This document shows, piece by piece, positions 34,590-42,826 of a stretch of DNA of 53,228 nucleotides. The stretch is from an uncultured Acetatifactor sp. (lineage in GTDB: Bacteria > Bacillota > Clostridia > Lachnospirales > Lachnospiraceae). The notes under the pieces are model-generated. The model saw nothing but the letters and a program-made list of their open reading frames with translations. It ran no database searches and was not told where the DNA came from. Made by a program: the position numbers and the translations under genes. Each line of letters opens with the position of its first letter. Position 1 is the first letter of the stretch. The stretch lies in the NCBI GenBank assembly GCA_910586485.1, contig CAJUIA010000029.1:1-53228 (forward strand). Reading direction: 5' to 3'.

Positions 34590-35023
34590 AGGGGCAAAAT
34601 GCTTATTTTACGGTGGAGGCGGCGCTGGTCCTGCCCCTGGTGACGGGTGCGCTGATTTTTACAACATTTTTGTTCGTTTTTCAATATGACCGCTGTCTGT
34701 TGGAGCAGGATATAAACATGCTGGCGGTCTTTGGGGCAACGGCCCCGGAGGATGGCAGCGGAGAGCTGGAAGCATCCATTCAAAGGAAGGCGTCAGAGCT
34801 GTATAGGGGTAAGTACGCCGCCTGGGAGACGAGTGTGCTGCAGGTTACCGTTAAGGGTGACAAAGTAAGCGTAACGGGGGAGGGCTTTTTTAATCTGCCG
34901 CTGCCAGAGTGGAATTTTCTCGGAACGCAAGAGTTGTGGAAGGCGCGGGCATACAGGGAAACCAGGCGTATATCCCCCGCGGATTATATCCGGCTATATC
35001 GAAAAATCAAAGGAGGGCAATAA
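34586..35023 (+). CDS. TadE/TadF-like minor pseudopilin
   Basis: A 145-residue protein starting MKGQNAYFTVEAALVLPLV, a TadE/F-type stem with the conserved Glu, followed by a ~110-residue extracytoplasmic domain. The TTG at 34586 is chosen because GGAG lies 12-15 bases upstream and TTGA overlaps the preceding stop; an in-frame GTG at 34574 sits on the RBS itself. Confidence 0.72.
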   Translation: MKGQNAYFTVEAALVLPLVTGALIFTTFLFVFQYDRCLLEQDINMLAVFGATAPEDGSGELEASIQRKASELYRGKYAAWETSVLQVTVKGDKVSVTGEGFFNLPLPEWNFLGTQELWKARAYRETRRISPADYIRLYRKIKGGQ

Positions 35024-35025
35024 GA

Positions 35026-36162
35026 GTGCAGACAGAATTTGTACGAAGTCTTAACTGTAATTATGAAAGAATTCTTTTAGAGGAAAAACCGGAGGAAAAA
35101 AGATACCAATACTGCATTCTCAACAGGGGCGGCATCCGGGGACTGCTCGCCTGCAGTCTGCGCTATATCAACGGGGATGCCTATCTGTATTACAACATAT
35201 CATCGAAGCAGAATATAAAGCAGCTGTATGGAGGACGCTGTATTACCAGAGGCTGGTTTCTGGATTTTATGTGGAGCTTTCGGCAGATTGACCGGGAGCT
35301 GGGACGCTTTCTTTTGGACAGGAGGAATATTTTATGGTATCCGGAGCAGATTTATCAGGACCTGGAGAGTAATGTTTTTTCGTTCTTGTATTTTCCCTAT
35401 CATGAAGGCAGTAACGGCTTTAAGGAGCTTCTGGAATTTTGGGTTGAACAGATTGACTATAATGACGAGGCGTTTGTCAACTGTGTTTATCAAATGCACG
35501 AGCAATATGAGCGGAACGGAGACGCATACCTGCAGGCCAAAATATTTGAGGATGCGGAACGGCTGGAGGCAGCGGAAAAGGTGGTAAAGCAGGAAATACC
35601 GGAACAAAGGGCCCAGATACAGGCGGCGGATCATGCTGCGGCGGGCAGGGCGGACGTGGAGAAGGCAGAGGAAAAGACCGGTGGTGCCGAGACAGACAAA
35701 AGAAAAATCTTCCAGGGAATTTTTGCCAAAAAGAAAAAGGAACGGGAGATTCGAGAAAGCTATCGCCAAAGTATGCAGGAAAGCATGAACGGATACGCCG
35801 TGGCGGAAGAAACGACATATGAGGAAGAATACGGAAGAACCGTTTATATCGAGGGAACGGCGGAAGCGGAAAGGACAAAGCGGGAGCTGTGTACGCCTGA
35901 GGGCAGAGTGCTTGCGATTCTTGACAGGGCTGTCATTACTATGGGGAAGAGGAAGGAAGAAGCAGATGTGGTGCTGGAGGATATGTCGGTCAGCAGACTC
36001 CATGCCAGGATTGTAAAAGACAAGGAGAAATATTACATCGAGGATTTGAATTCAACCAACGGAACATTTAAAAACGGGTTAAGACTTCAGCCCTATGAAA
36101 GGCGCGAGCTGGAGGAAGGAGATGAAATTAAGGCAGGAAGAGTCCTTATGGTTTTCCGATAG
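35026..36162 (+). CDS. FHA-domain protein of the Tad operon (DUF6382-like N-terminus)
   Basis: A 378-residue cytoplasmic protein. The N-terminal ~165 residues (starting MQTEFVRSLNCNYERILLEE) match my memory of DUF6382. A charged linker (~185-275) follows, then a C-terminal FHA domain with GKRKEEADVVL, SVSRLHARI and NSTNGTFKNG, which binds phosphothreonine. This suggests Ser/Thr kinase control of pilus assembly, though no kinase gene is in the window. The GTG start at 35026 has GGAGG 10 bases upstream; the longer open frame is out of register with an RBS. Confidence 0.8.
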   Translation: MQTEFVRSLNCNYERILLEEKPEEKRYQYCILNRGGIRGLLACSLRYINGDAYLYYNISSKQNIKQLYGGRCITRGWFLDFMWSFRQIDRELGRFLLDRRNILWYPEQIYQDLESNVFSFLYFPYHEGSNGFKELLEFWVEQIDYNDEAFVNCVYQMHEQYERNGDAYLQAKIFEDAERLEAAEKVVKQEIPEQRAQIQAADHAAAGRADVEKAEEKTGGAETDKRKIFQGIFAKKKKEREIRESYRQSMQESMNGYAVAEETTYEEEYGRTVYIEGTAEAERTKRELCTPEGRVLAILDRAVITMGKRKEEADVVLEDMSVSRLHARIVKDKEKYYIEDLNSTNGTFKNGLRLQPYERRELEEGDEIKAGRVLMVFR

Positions 36163-36270
36163 AATGATTGAAAAAGGGGAGAAACTGTGTTAATCTGTTA
36201 CTGTTCAAAACAATTTTGGGGAGACATCCCGGTCTGAGTGTGCGCTGCAGCGCGCAGACAGGAGCAAGCT

Positions 36271-36864
36271 TTGAAAAGATGGAAGGAATTGCCTGTTGTC
36301 AGCAGCAGCCTTGTGGCTGTCAATATTCTGGTGTATATCCTGTGCATGTTTATGGGAAACGATCTGTACAGGATGGGGAATCTGAATGCTGTTGACGTTC
36401 TTGTAAACGGGGAATACGGGCGCGTTTTGTGGGCCATGTTTCTGCACAGCGGAGTTCCTCATATTTTCAACAATATGTTGATACTTTTCTTCATGGGGGC
36501 TATGATAGAAAAGGAAATTGGGCATGTCTGGTTTGCGCTGTTGTATTTTCTTTCGGGTATCGGCGGAAATTTGGTGTCCCTTTATGTTAAGGCGGGAAGC
36601 TATGATATGTCCGGCTCTGTCGGAGCAAGCGGCGCAGTGTTCGGACTGGACGGCGTACTCCTTGCCATGGTGCTGCTTTTCGGAAGAAAAATGGCAAATG
36701 TAACGCCTGTCAGGGTCATAGCAATGATTTTGCTATCGTTATATAACGGCTTCAGCGGGGAAAATATTGATAATGCGGCTCATGTGGGCGGTTTGCTTGT
36801 TGGATTTGCAGGTGGGTGCGCAGTGTGTATGCTGCAGCGGGTAAGACGCGGAAGGCGGCAGTAG
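36271..36864 (+). CDS. Rhomboid-family intramembrane serine protease
   Basis: A 197-residue six-helix membrane protease. The catalytic Ser is in GASGAVFG and the His in AAHVGG; HSGVPHIFNNM supplies the oxyanion/membrane-entry motif. It could cleave a membrane-anchored protein within the bilayer. The TTG start at 36271 is supported by AGGAG 7 bases upstream. It follows the Tad operon after a 108-base gap that contains a small GC palindrome, and may or may not be co-transcribed. Confidence 0.9.
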   Translation: MKRWKELPVVSSSLVAVNILVYILCMFMGNDLYRMGNLNAVDVLVNGEYGRVLWAMFLHSGVPHIFNNMLILFFMGAMIEKEIGHVWFALLYFLSGIGGNLVSLYVKAGSYDMSGSVGASGAVFGLDGVLLAMVLLFGRKMANVTPVRVIAMILLSLYNGFSGENIDNAAHVGGLLVGFAGGCAVCMLQRVRRGRRQ

Positions 36865-36875
36865 GAGGTGCGGAT

Positions 36876-37877
36876 TTGAATATTAATATCTATTACGGAG
36901 GAAGAGGGCTGATAGATGATCCCACAATATTTGTGATTAACAAGATGCAGGAGATTTTAGAGGAACTTCGCGTCAATGTGACCCGCTATAATCTGTATGA
37001 GTGCAAAAGCACCATTCCCACCCTTCCGCAGACGCTGAAGGAGGCGGACGGGATCATACTGGCAGCTACGGTAGAATGGTACGGCGTGGGCGGATATATG
37101 CAGCAGTTTTTGGATTCCTGCTGGCTGTTTGGGGATAAGGAAAAGATTGCAAAGATTTATATGTGCCCGGTGGTTATGTCCACTACCTATGGCGAGCGGT
37201 ATGGTAAGCTGAATCTGGAGATTGCATGGGAGATTTTGGGCGGCCTGCCCTGCAGCGGGATGTGCGGCTACATTGAAAACACGGTTATGCTGGAAATGAA
37301 TGAACAGTACACCCGGTTGATCGAGAGAAAGACGGAGAATCTGTACAGGACCATCAATCAGAAGGTGAGCAGCTTTCCGGCCAGCAGTCAGGCGGTGAAG
37401 CAGAGGATTGCAGTGCCAAAGCAAAACGATTTAACCCCTCAGGAGACGGAGCAGCTGTCCCAGTATGTGTCAGACGACAGCTATGTACAGCGCCAGAAGC
37501 AGGATATACAGGAGCTGACCAGCCTGTTCAGAGATATGTTAAGCGAGGAAGGGGCGGACAGTGAGGAAGAGTATCTGGGATTATTCCGACGTCACTTTAA
37601 GCCGCAGGCAGGGTTTCGTGCAGTATATGCCATTGCCATGGAAGAAAAAAAGAAAAAGCTGATTATTGAGGTGGAAGGTCCCAGGCTGGAATGCTACTAC
37701 GGAAATGTGGAACAGGCGGATGTGGAGATGCAGACCAATCGAGCCGCCATGGAGGAAGTGGTTACTGGCAGGATGACTTTTCAGCGGGCCTTTATGTCCG
37801 GGGCCATGAAAATGAAGGGAGATTTCAGAATACTGCGGACCCTGGATCAGTTGTTCCTGTTTGAAGAGAAAGCGTGA
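36876..37877 (+). CDS. Flavodoxin-like domain fused to SCP2 sterol-carrier domain
   Basis: A 333-residue protein. Residues ~1-170 form a flavodoxin/NADPH-dependent FMN reductase-like fold (VEWYGVGGYMQQFLD, then STTYGERYG). After a linker, the C-terminal ~110 residues resemble an SCP2 domain (GRMTFQRAFMSGAMKMKGDF), which in other proteins binds lipids. The TTG start at 36876 has AGGAGG 7 bases upstream. The fusion suggests a flavin enzyme acting on a hydrophobic ligand; this is inference. Confidence 0.75.
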   Translation: MNINIYYGGRGLIDDPTIFVINKMQEILEELRVNVTRYNLYECKSTIPTLPQTLKEADGIILAATVEWYGVGGYMQQFLDSCWLFGDKEKIAKIYMCPVVMSTTYGERYGKLNLEIAWEILGGLPCSGMCGYIENTVMLEMNEQYTRLIERKTENLYRTINQKVSSFPASSQAVKQRIAVPKQNDLTPQETEQLSQYVSDDSYVQRQKQDIQELTSLFRDMLSEEGADSEEEYLGLFRRHFKPQAGFRAVYAIAMEEKKKKLIIEVEGPRLECYYGNVEQADVEMQTNRAAMEEVVTGRMTFQRAFMSGAMKMKGDFRILRTLDQLFLFEEKA

Positions 37878-37917
37878 AGTTACAGAATATAGAATGCAGA
37901 GAGCGGAGGACAGACAG

Positions 37918-38328
37918 ATGAAGAAGGAAGATTGTATTTTCTGTAAAATAGCGGCGGGGGAGATTCCGTCCAAAACAATCTATGAGGACGGGCAGTTTCG
38001 GGTGATTCTGGATCTGGGCCCTGCCACGAAGGGCCATGCGTTGATTCTGCCTAAGGGTCATGCGGCAAATCTGTACGAGCTGCCGGATGAGACGGCGGCA
38101 GAAGCCATGAAGCTGGCAAAAAAGATGGCGCTGCGGCTTAGAGACAGACTTCACTGCGACGGATTAAATCTGGTGCAGAATAACGGGGAAACGGCCGGGC
38201 AGACCGTCTCCCACTTTCACATACACCTGATACCCAGATACGAGGGAGACGGACAAAAGATAAACTGGGTTCCCTCTCAGCCTTCACAGGATGAGCTGGA
38301 GGCTGTAAGAAAGGAAATTGCGGATTAG
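37918..38328 (+). CDS. HIT-family nucleotide-binding hydrolase
   Basis: A 136-residue Hint-type protein. It has the N-terminal CIFCKI zinc-type pair and the catalytic HFHIHLIPR triad (H-x-H-x-H). Such enzymes hydrolyse adenosine 5'-phosphoramidates and related nucleotides in the cytosol. GGAGG is 8 bases from the ATG at 37918. The next gene begins directly after its stop. Confidence 0.93.
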   Translation: MKKEDCIFCKIAAGEIPSKTIYEDGQFRVILDLGPATKGHALILPKGHAANLYELPDETAAEAMKLAKKMALRLRDRLHCDGLNLVQNNGETAGQTVSHFHIHLIPRYEGDGQKINWVPSQPSQDELEAVRKEIAD

Positions 38329-39171
38329 ATGCGGACGTTGAATGTAAGTGAAATTGTCAGGAATATTAAGGAAATGTGCATAGAGGCAAACCATTTTTTG
38401 GCGGAAGACATGAAGTGTGCCATGAAATGTGCGGCAGAGCAGGAGAATTCTCCCTTGGGAAGGCAGATTTTAAATCAGCTGCAGGAAAATCTTGTGATTG
38501 CAGGACAGGAGATGATTCCCATCTGTCAGGATACGGGAATGGCGGTGGTCTTTCTGGAAATTGGCCAGGAGGTACATTTCGAGGGCGGATTGCTGGAGGA
38601 AGCCGTTCATGAAGGTGTGCGGCAGGGCTACACGGAAGGCTATCTGCGTAAATCCGTGGTCAAGGATCCCTTGATCCGGGAAAATACAAAGGATAATACG
38701 CCGGCGGTGATTCACTATGAGATGGTGCCGGGAGATCAGGTGAGAATTACGGTGGCGCCGAAGGGCTTTGGCAGCGAAAATATGAGCAGAATATTTATGC
38801 TGAAGCCGGCGGACGGCATCGAGGGTGTGAAGGAAGCCGTGCTGACTGCAGTGAGAGAAGCAGGGCCCAACGCCTGTCCGCCCATGGTAGTAGGTGTGGG
38901 GATCGGAGGTACCTTTGAAAAGTGCGCCGTTATGGCAAAGAAGGCTCTGACCAGGCCTTTGGACCGGCGCTCCGATATTCCCTATGTGAGAGAAATGGAA
39001 GAAGAGCTGCTGGAGAAGATCAATCTTTCCGGCATCGGTCCGGGAGGATTGGGGGGAAGCACCACTGCGCTTGCCGTCAACATTGATACATACCCTACAC
39101 ATATTGCAGGGCTGCCGGTGGCCGTCAATATCTGCTGTCATGTGAATCGCCATGCCGTGCGGGAAATATAA
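38329..39171 (+). CDS. Fumarate hydratase, class I, alpha subunit
   Basis: A 280-residue [4Fe-4S] hydro-lyase subunit (TtdA/FumA N-terminal type). Recognisable segments: PICQDTGMAVVF with a cluster Cys, KGFGSENMSRI, and GPNACPPMVVGVGIGGTFEKC with further Cys. With the beta subunit it would interconvert fumarate and malate; an L-tartrate dehydratase function cannot be excluded from sequence alone. It begins at the base after the HIT stop. Confidence 0.93.
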   Translation: MRTLNVSEIVRNIKEMCIEANHFLAEDMKCAMKCAAEQENSPLGRQILNQLQENLVIAGQEMIPICQDTGMAVVFLEIGQEVHFEGGLLEEAVHEGVRQGYTEGYLRKSVVKDPLIRENTKDNTPAVIHYEMVPGDQVRITVAPKGFGSENMSRIFMLKPADGIEGVKEAVLTAVREAGPNACPPMVVGVGIGGTFEKCAVMAKKALTRPLDRRSDIPYVREMEEELLEKINLSGIGPGGLGGSTTALAVNIDTYPTHIAGLPVAVNICCHVNRHAVREI

Positions 39172-39191
39172 AAGGTGGAAATAGAGGAAAG

Positions 39192-39716
39192 ATGGAGAAA
39201 TATGTGAATGTGCCTCTAATGGAAGGGGCGGCAGAATTAAAAGCAGGAGATTATGTGTACCTGAGCGGAACGATTTACACGGCCAGGGATGCCGCGCATA
39301 AGAGAATGTATGAAGCGCTGGAGCGGGGGGAGCAGCTTCCGTTTGCCATGGAAAATAATGTGATTTATTATATGGGACCCTCTCCGGCAAGACCGGGAAG
39401 ACCGATCGGTTCGGCAGGTCCCACCACTTCCGGCAGGATGGATAAATACACTCCGGCCCTTCTGGACCTTGGCTTGAAGGGAATGATCGGAAAGGGAAAG
39501 AGAAATCCGGCGGTCAGGGATGCAATCGTAAGGAACAGCGCGGTGTACTTTGCGGCGGTGGGCGGCGCCGGCGCACTGCTTTCGCAATCTATCCTTTCGT
39601 CCGAGGTCATTGCCTATGAGGATTTGGGAACGGAAGCAATTCGTAAACTGGAGGTAAAGAACTTTCCTGTGATTGTGGTGATGGATGCGGAAGGCAATAA
39701 TTTATATGGTGATTAA
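39192..39716 (+). CDS. Fumarate hydratase, class I, beta subunit
   Basis: A 174-residue subunit with GDYVYLSGTIYTARDAAHKRM, the PSPARPGRPIGSAGPTTSGRMD signature split across 20 residues near 60-80, and GKGKRNPAV. It completes the active site with the alpha subunit encoded 20 bases upstream. AGAGGAAAG precedes the ATG. It is the last gene before the tRNA. Confidence 0.93.
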   Translation: MEKYVNVPLMEGAAELKAGDYVYLSGTIYTARDAAHKRMYEALERGEQLPFAMENNVIYYMGPSPARPGRPIGSAGPTTSGRMDKYTPALLDLGLKGMIGKGKRNPAVRDAIVRNSAVYFAAVGGAGALLSQSILSSEVIAYEDLGTEAIRKLEVKNFPVIVVMDAEGNNLYGD

Positions 39717-39801
39717 GTCAACTTTTGCTTCATGGCTGTAACCCAGAGCAATTCACCCAACCCAGAAAAATCGCTGAAAATCTGAAATCTTGAAAAAGCG
39801 A

Positions 39802-39830
39802 TTGACAAATAAGCCAGTCATGGGTATAAT
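39802..39830 (+). promoter_or_regulatory. Consensus promoter of the tRNA gene
   Basis: TTGACA (39802-39807), 17 bases, TATAAT (39825-39830): a perfect sigma-A match, as expected for a stable RNA. Between it and the tRNA, GTCGTAGTT occurs twice (39841 and 39874). Confidence 0.92.
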
Positions 39831-39890
39831 AATTCTTGCGTCGTAGTTTGATGCAAAAATAAATATTGGCAGAGTCGTAGTTCGGATTAG

Positions 39891-39978
39891 GGAGAAATAC
39901 TCAAGAGGCCGAAGAGGCGCCCCTGCTAAGGGTGTAGGTCGGGCAACCGGCGCGAGGGTTCAAATCCCTCTTTCTCCG
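39891..39978 (+). tRNA. tRNA-Ser (GCU)
   Basis: An 88-base class II tRNA. The acceptor arm GGAGAAA pairs with TTTCTCC; the anticodon loop CTGCTAA gives GCT at 39925-39927, reading AGC/AGU; a long variable arm (GGTCGGGCAACCGGC region) and the T-arm GAGGGTTCAAATCCCTC follow. CCA is not encoded. Confidence 0.95.
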
Positions 39979-39997
39979 TTAGCAAATCTGCCAAAGG

Positions 39998-40034
39998 AAT
40001 GCGAGATGCCGGAAAAGTGTCTCGCATTTGTTTT
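39998..40034 (+). terminator. Terminator of the tRNA-Ser gene
   Basis: AATGCGAGA (39998-40006) pairs with TCTCGCATT (40020-40028), followed by TGTTTTAT. It ends the tRNA transcript 20 bases after the gene. Confidence 0.85.
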
Positions 40035-40062
40035 ATGCGGAGATGTTGCCTGTTGAACAGAT

Positions 40063-40079
40063 ATTGCTCACTGAGCAAT
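40063..40079. promoter_or_regulatory. Perfect palindrome before the nucleotidyltransferase
   Basis: ATTGCTCA-C-TGAGCAAT, ending six bases before the AAGGTGG ribosome site. The position suits an operator or an RBS-proximal hairpin. Confidence 0.45.
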
Positions 40080-40098
40080 GAACTAAGGTGGCGCAATT

Positions 40099-40884
40099 AT
40101 GGAAGAGATGGCGGAAATAAACAGTTTCATGCGGCAGATCAATGGCTGGCTGAAGGATATTTTAAAAGATAATTATGTAGGCGTCTATTTTCACGGCTCA
40201 CTGCGGCTGGGAAGCTTTCATCCGCATAAATCGGATCTGGATTTTATTATCGTTGTAAAGAATAAGCCGGATTCTAAAGCAAAGGAACTTATTTGGGATA
40301 CAATGCTGGAAAATATTGATATGTTTCCGGCAGGCGGGTTTGAATTCAGTGTCGTTTTATATGAGAACTGTAAAAATATAAGGCATCCCGTTCCGTATGA
40401 GCTGCATGGCAGCAGAGCCTGGATTGACAGATACAGGGCGGATAAATCGCCGGTAATAAATGAGGATTACAAGGTTGATTCTGATCTGGCAAGCCATTTT
40501 CATGTAATTAATGTGCCAAATGACAGTCTGGACTTTGGAAGGCCGTCACGGGAGGTTTTTGCGAAGGTCCCCAGGGAGTATGTGATAGATTCCAATTACC
40601 AGGATACACTGGAGTGTGTGGAAGAAATTGTAAATCATCCGGTTTACTGTATTTTAAATTTGTGCAGGTTTTACGCGCTGGTCAGAGACGGCCTGACACT
40701 GTCTAAGTATGACGGCGGCAGATGGGCTTTGGAAAATATGAATTCGGGCTATGAGGATGTGATACAGGCTGCCATGGATGAATACGGAGACGATGTTGAT
40801 GGTACATACGATGCCGAAAGGTTAAGAAGCTTTGCAAAGGAAGCAATTACCCTGATTGAGGGTGCATTAACCAATACATGGTAA
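40099..40884 (+). CDS. Aminoglycoside adenylyltransferase-like nucleotidyltransferase
   Basis: A 261-residue protein with the nucleotidyltransferase core HGSLRLGSFHPHKSDLDFIIVV, where GS and DxD bind Mg-ATP, and a C-terminal helical domain resembling AadA/DUF4111 proteins. Members adenylylate aminoglycosides, but many chromosomal ones have other or unknown substrates, so resistance should not be assumed. It is the first gene after the tRNA and lies behind a perfect palindrome; the next gene follows after 14 bases. Confidence 0.75.
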   Translation: MEEMAEINSFMRQINGWLKDILKDNYVGVYFHGSLRLGSFHPHKSDLDFIIVVKNKPDSKAKELIWDTMLENIDMFPAGGFEFSVVLYENCKNIRHPVPYELHGSRAWIDRYRADKSPVINEDYKVDSDLASHFHVINVPNDSLDFGRPSREVFAKVPREYVIDSNYQDTLECVEEIVNHPVYCILNLCRFYALVRDGLTLSKYDGGRWALENMNSGYEDVIQAAMDEYGDDVDGTYDAERLRSFAKEAITLIEGALTNTW

Positions 40885-40898
40885 CAGGAGGAAAAGTG

Positions 40899-41531
40899 AT
40901 GGCTAAAGTAATTTTACTCAATGGAAGTCCCCACGAAAAGGGATGCACATGGGCGGCGCTTAACGAGATGGCGCAGATATTTGAAAAAGAGGGAATTGAA
41001 ACAGAGCTGATTCATGTGGGCAACAAGGCCGTCAGAGGATGTATTTCCTGTGGATATTGTAAGCAGAACGGGAAATGTGTGTTTAATGATGATCTGGTAA
41101 ACGAGACCGCACCGAAGTTTGAGGCTGCGGCGGGCTTGGTGGCAGGAAGCCCCGTATACTATGGCTCGCCTAACGGAACGCTCCTTTCCTTTATGGACAG
41201 ACTTTTTTACAGCTCGCATTTTTCAAAGCACATGAAGGTGGGCGCGGCAGTGGTGAGCTGCAGGCGGGGCGGTAATACGGCATCCTTTGATGTGCTGAAT
41301 AAGTACTTTACCATCAGCGGTATGCCGGTAGCTTCCTCTACCTATTGGAATCAGGTACACGGCTTTACTGCGGAAGATGTAAGAAAAGACTTGGAGGGAC
41401 TTCAGACCATGCGTAATCTTGCCCGGAATATGGCTTTTATGATCAGGGCATTTTCTGATGCAGGGGAAAAGTACGGTCTCCCGGAGGTGGAGCGAAAGTA
41501 TATTACCAGCTTTGCCGACGGCAAGGAATAG
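40899..41531 (+). CDS. NADPH-dependent FMN reductase-family protein
   Basis: A 210-residue flavodoxin-fold oxidoreductase with LNGSPHEKGCT as the phosphate loop, CISCGYCKQNGKC as the usual cysteine cluster and GSPVYYGSPNG as the second flavin loop. AGGAGG precedes the ATG at 40899. It might reduce quinones, nitro compounds or iron-sulfur targets; the specificity is not readable. The 8-codon leader ORF follows 48 bases after its stop. Confidence 0.88.
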   Translation: MAKVILLNGSPHEKGCTWAALNEMAQIFEKEGIETELIHVGNKAVRGCISCGYCKQNGKCVFNDDLVNETAPKFEAAAGLVAGSPVYYGSPNGTLLSFMDRLFYSSHFSKHMKVGAAVVSCRRGGNTASFDVLNKYFTISGMPVASSTYWNQVHGFTAEDVRKDLEGLQTMRNLARNMAFMIRAFSDAGEKYGLPEVERKYITSFADGKE

Positions 41532-41565
41532 ATGATAAAAATAATTTTAGAAAAATAAAGCAGAT

Positions 41566-41713
41566 AGGAGGATTTTTATATGAGAAGATATGTAATGTCT
41601 GCATAGCACTGGCTATTGCAATAAAAATAAGGGTATCGCACCTTGCGAAGATCCCGGATGAATTGTTATAGCCAATGCGATCCTGAAAAATATAAATTTA
41701 GGAGGCAGACATG
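41566..41713 (+). promoter_or_regulatory. uORF leader element, copy A
   Basis: A leader with an RBS-preceded 8-codon ORF, then a stem made of GCA-C-TGGCTAT (41606-41616) and ATAGCCA-A-TGC (41668-41678), a second RBS and the CD3324 start. An alternative 8-bp pairing joins ATGTCTGC (41595-41602, in the ORF) to GCAGACAT (41705-41712), which contains the start codon. It matches copy B (43770-43883) in order and in several sequence blocks. Translational control of the downstream gene is inferred. Confidence 0.7.
41580..41606 (+). CDS. 8-codon leader peptide ORF A
   Basis: Encodes MRRYVMSA. TAGGAGG lies 8 bases upstream, a better RBS than many real genes here have. The stop codon TAG begins the conserved GCATAGC..GGCTATTGCA block. 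It is the same length as leader ORF B (MTTPVYTA), with Val at position 5 and Ala before the stop in both. Confidence 0.6.
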   Translation: MRRYVMSA

Positions 41714-41992
41714 GGCTATATAAGAGCAGAAGAAATTCTGCCCATTGAAGTAATAGAATTGATACAGCAGTATGTTGACGGAGAAAATATTTACATTCCG
41801 CGTAAGGCGGCACACAGGCAGGCATGGGGAGCAGGTACGCAGATCCGGCAGGAGCTTTTGCGGCGGGACCGGCAAATCTACAAGGATTACCTGGCAGGCA
41901 GCAGGCCGCCGGAATTGGCCGGTAAATATTTTCTGTCGGAGAAGAGCATACAGAGAATCTTAAGGAAAATGAGTCTACAAAATATGAGCTGA
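41711..41992 (+). CDS. CD3324-type small HTH protein
   Basis: A 93-residue protein. MGYIRAEEILPIEVIELIQQYVDG and IYIPRKAAHRQAWG match my memory of the CD3324/Mor-like family; the C-terminal half (LAGKYFLSEKSIQRILRKM) is a helix-turn-helix. A DNA-binding regulator is likely, with unknown targets. GGAGG is 6 bases from the ATG. It is preceded by the uORF leader and its stop lies in a strong terminator. Confidence 0.78.
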   Translation: MGYIRAEEILPIEVIELIQQYVDGENIYIPRKAAHRQAWGAGTQIRQELLRRDRQIYKDYLAGSRPPELAGKYFLSEKSIQRILRKMSLQNMS

Positions 41993-42018
41993 TACGTGGT
42001 ATTGGCTCATATTTTTTT
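41982..42018 (+). terminator. Terminator after the CD3324 gene
   Basis: A 14-bp stem with two G-T wobbles (ATATGAGC plus TGATAC pairing with GTATTG plus GCTCATAT), loop GTG, then seven T. The left arm covers the CD3324 stop codon. It separates this gene from the methyltransferases. Confidence 0.88.
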
Positions 42019-42118
42019 GTAAAAAAGGATAAGGTGGAAGTGGGCGTGGAAAATATGCTATTCTATCCCTGCGGACAGAGAACATCAATTTGCAGGCATA
42101 AGGATTATGGAGGAAAGT

Positions 42119-42826
42119 ATGGAATCAACAGCTGAGTATTTACAAGGGTTAAAACAATGGCTTCAGGATACGGCGGATTCTCCGCCGGAGGAAATGGCGG
42201 CATTTTTTGCAAAACGACTGGATGATTATGAAGAGCATATGTCAATTTGGGAAAAGTCATATCAGATGTTTGCCGAGATGCTGCCTCTGGAATGCCAAAG
42301 AATTTTAGACTTAGGCTGCGGGACGGGTCTGGAATTGGATAAGATATGGCAAAAGAATCCGCACGTAGAGGTAACCGGCGTGGATTTATGCTCAGATATG
42401 CTGGAAAAACTGCAGGAAAAACATGCGGATAAAAATTTTACTACGGTATGTCAGGATTATTTTCAATATGATTTTGGCTTTTGCAGGTGGGATGCCGTGA
42501 TTTCTTTTGAGAGTCTGCATCATTTTCTTCCGGAGCGAAAAGGGGAATTGTACCGCAAGGTGTATCACAGTTTAAAGGCAGGAGGCATTTTTCTTCTGGG
42601 AGATTATATCGCCTGCTGTGAGGAAGAGGAAGAGCTTTTGCACGGCGAATACCTGAAAAGGCGGAAGCGGTTCGGCGTACCGGATTCATGTTTTATTCAT
42701 TTTGATATTCCACTGACACTGGAGCATGAAAAGAAACTGCTGCAAAGCGCCGGATTTGTGATGGGGAAAATACTGGACGTTTCCGAAGGTGCAACAATTA
42801 TTGCAGCCATAAGGGAGACTGACTGA
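42119..42826 (+). CDS. Class I SAM-dependent methyltransferase
   Basis: A 235-residue methyltransferase with SAM motif I ILDLGCGTGLELDKI, an acidic VTGVDLCSDML (motif II) and a motif IV region around WDAVISFESLHHF. The start at 42119 is preferred over an in-frame ATG at 42107 because GGAGG is 5 bases away. The small-molecule substrate is unknown. It ends in TGATG overlap with the next methyltransferase, so the two are translationally coupled. Confidence 0.88.
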   Translation: MESTAEYLQGLKQWLQDTADSPPEEMAAFFAKRLDDYEEHMSIWEKSYQMFAEMLPLECQRILDLGCGTGLELDKIWQKNPHVEVTGVDLCSDMLEKLQEKHADKNFTTVCQDYFQYDFGFCRWDAVISFESLHHFLPERKGELYRKVYHSLKAGGIFLLGDYIACCEEEEELLHGEYLKRRKRFGVPDSCFIHFDIPLTLEHEKKLLQSAGFVMGKILDVSEGATIIAAIRETD

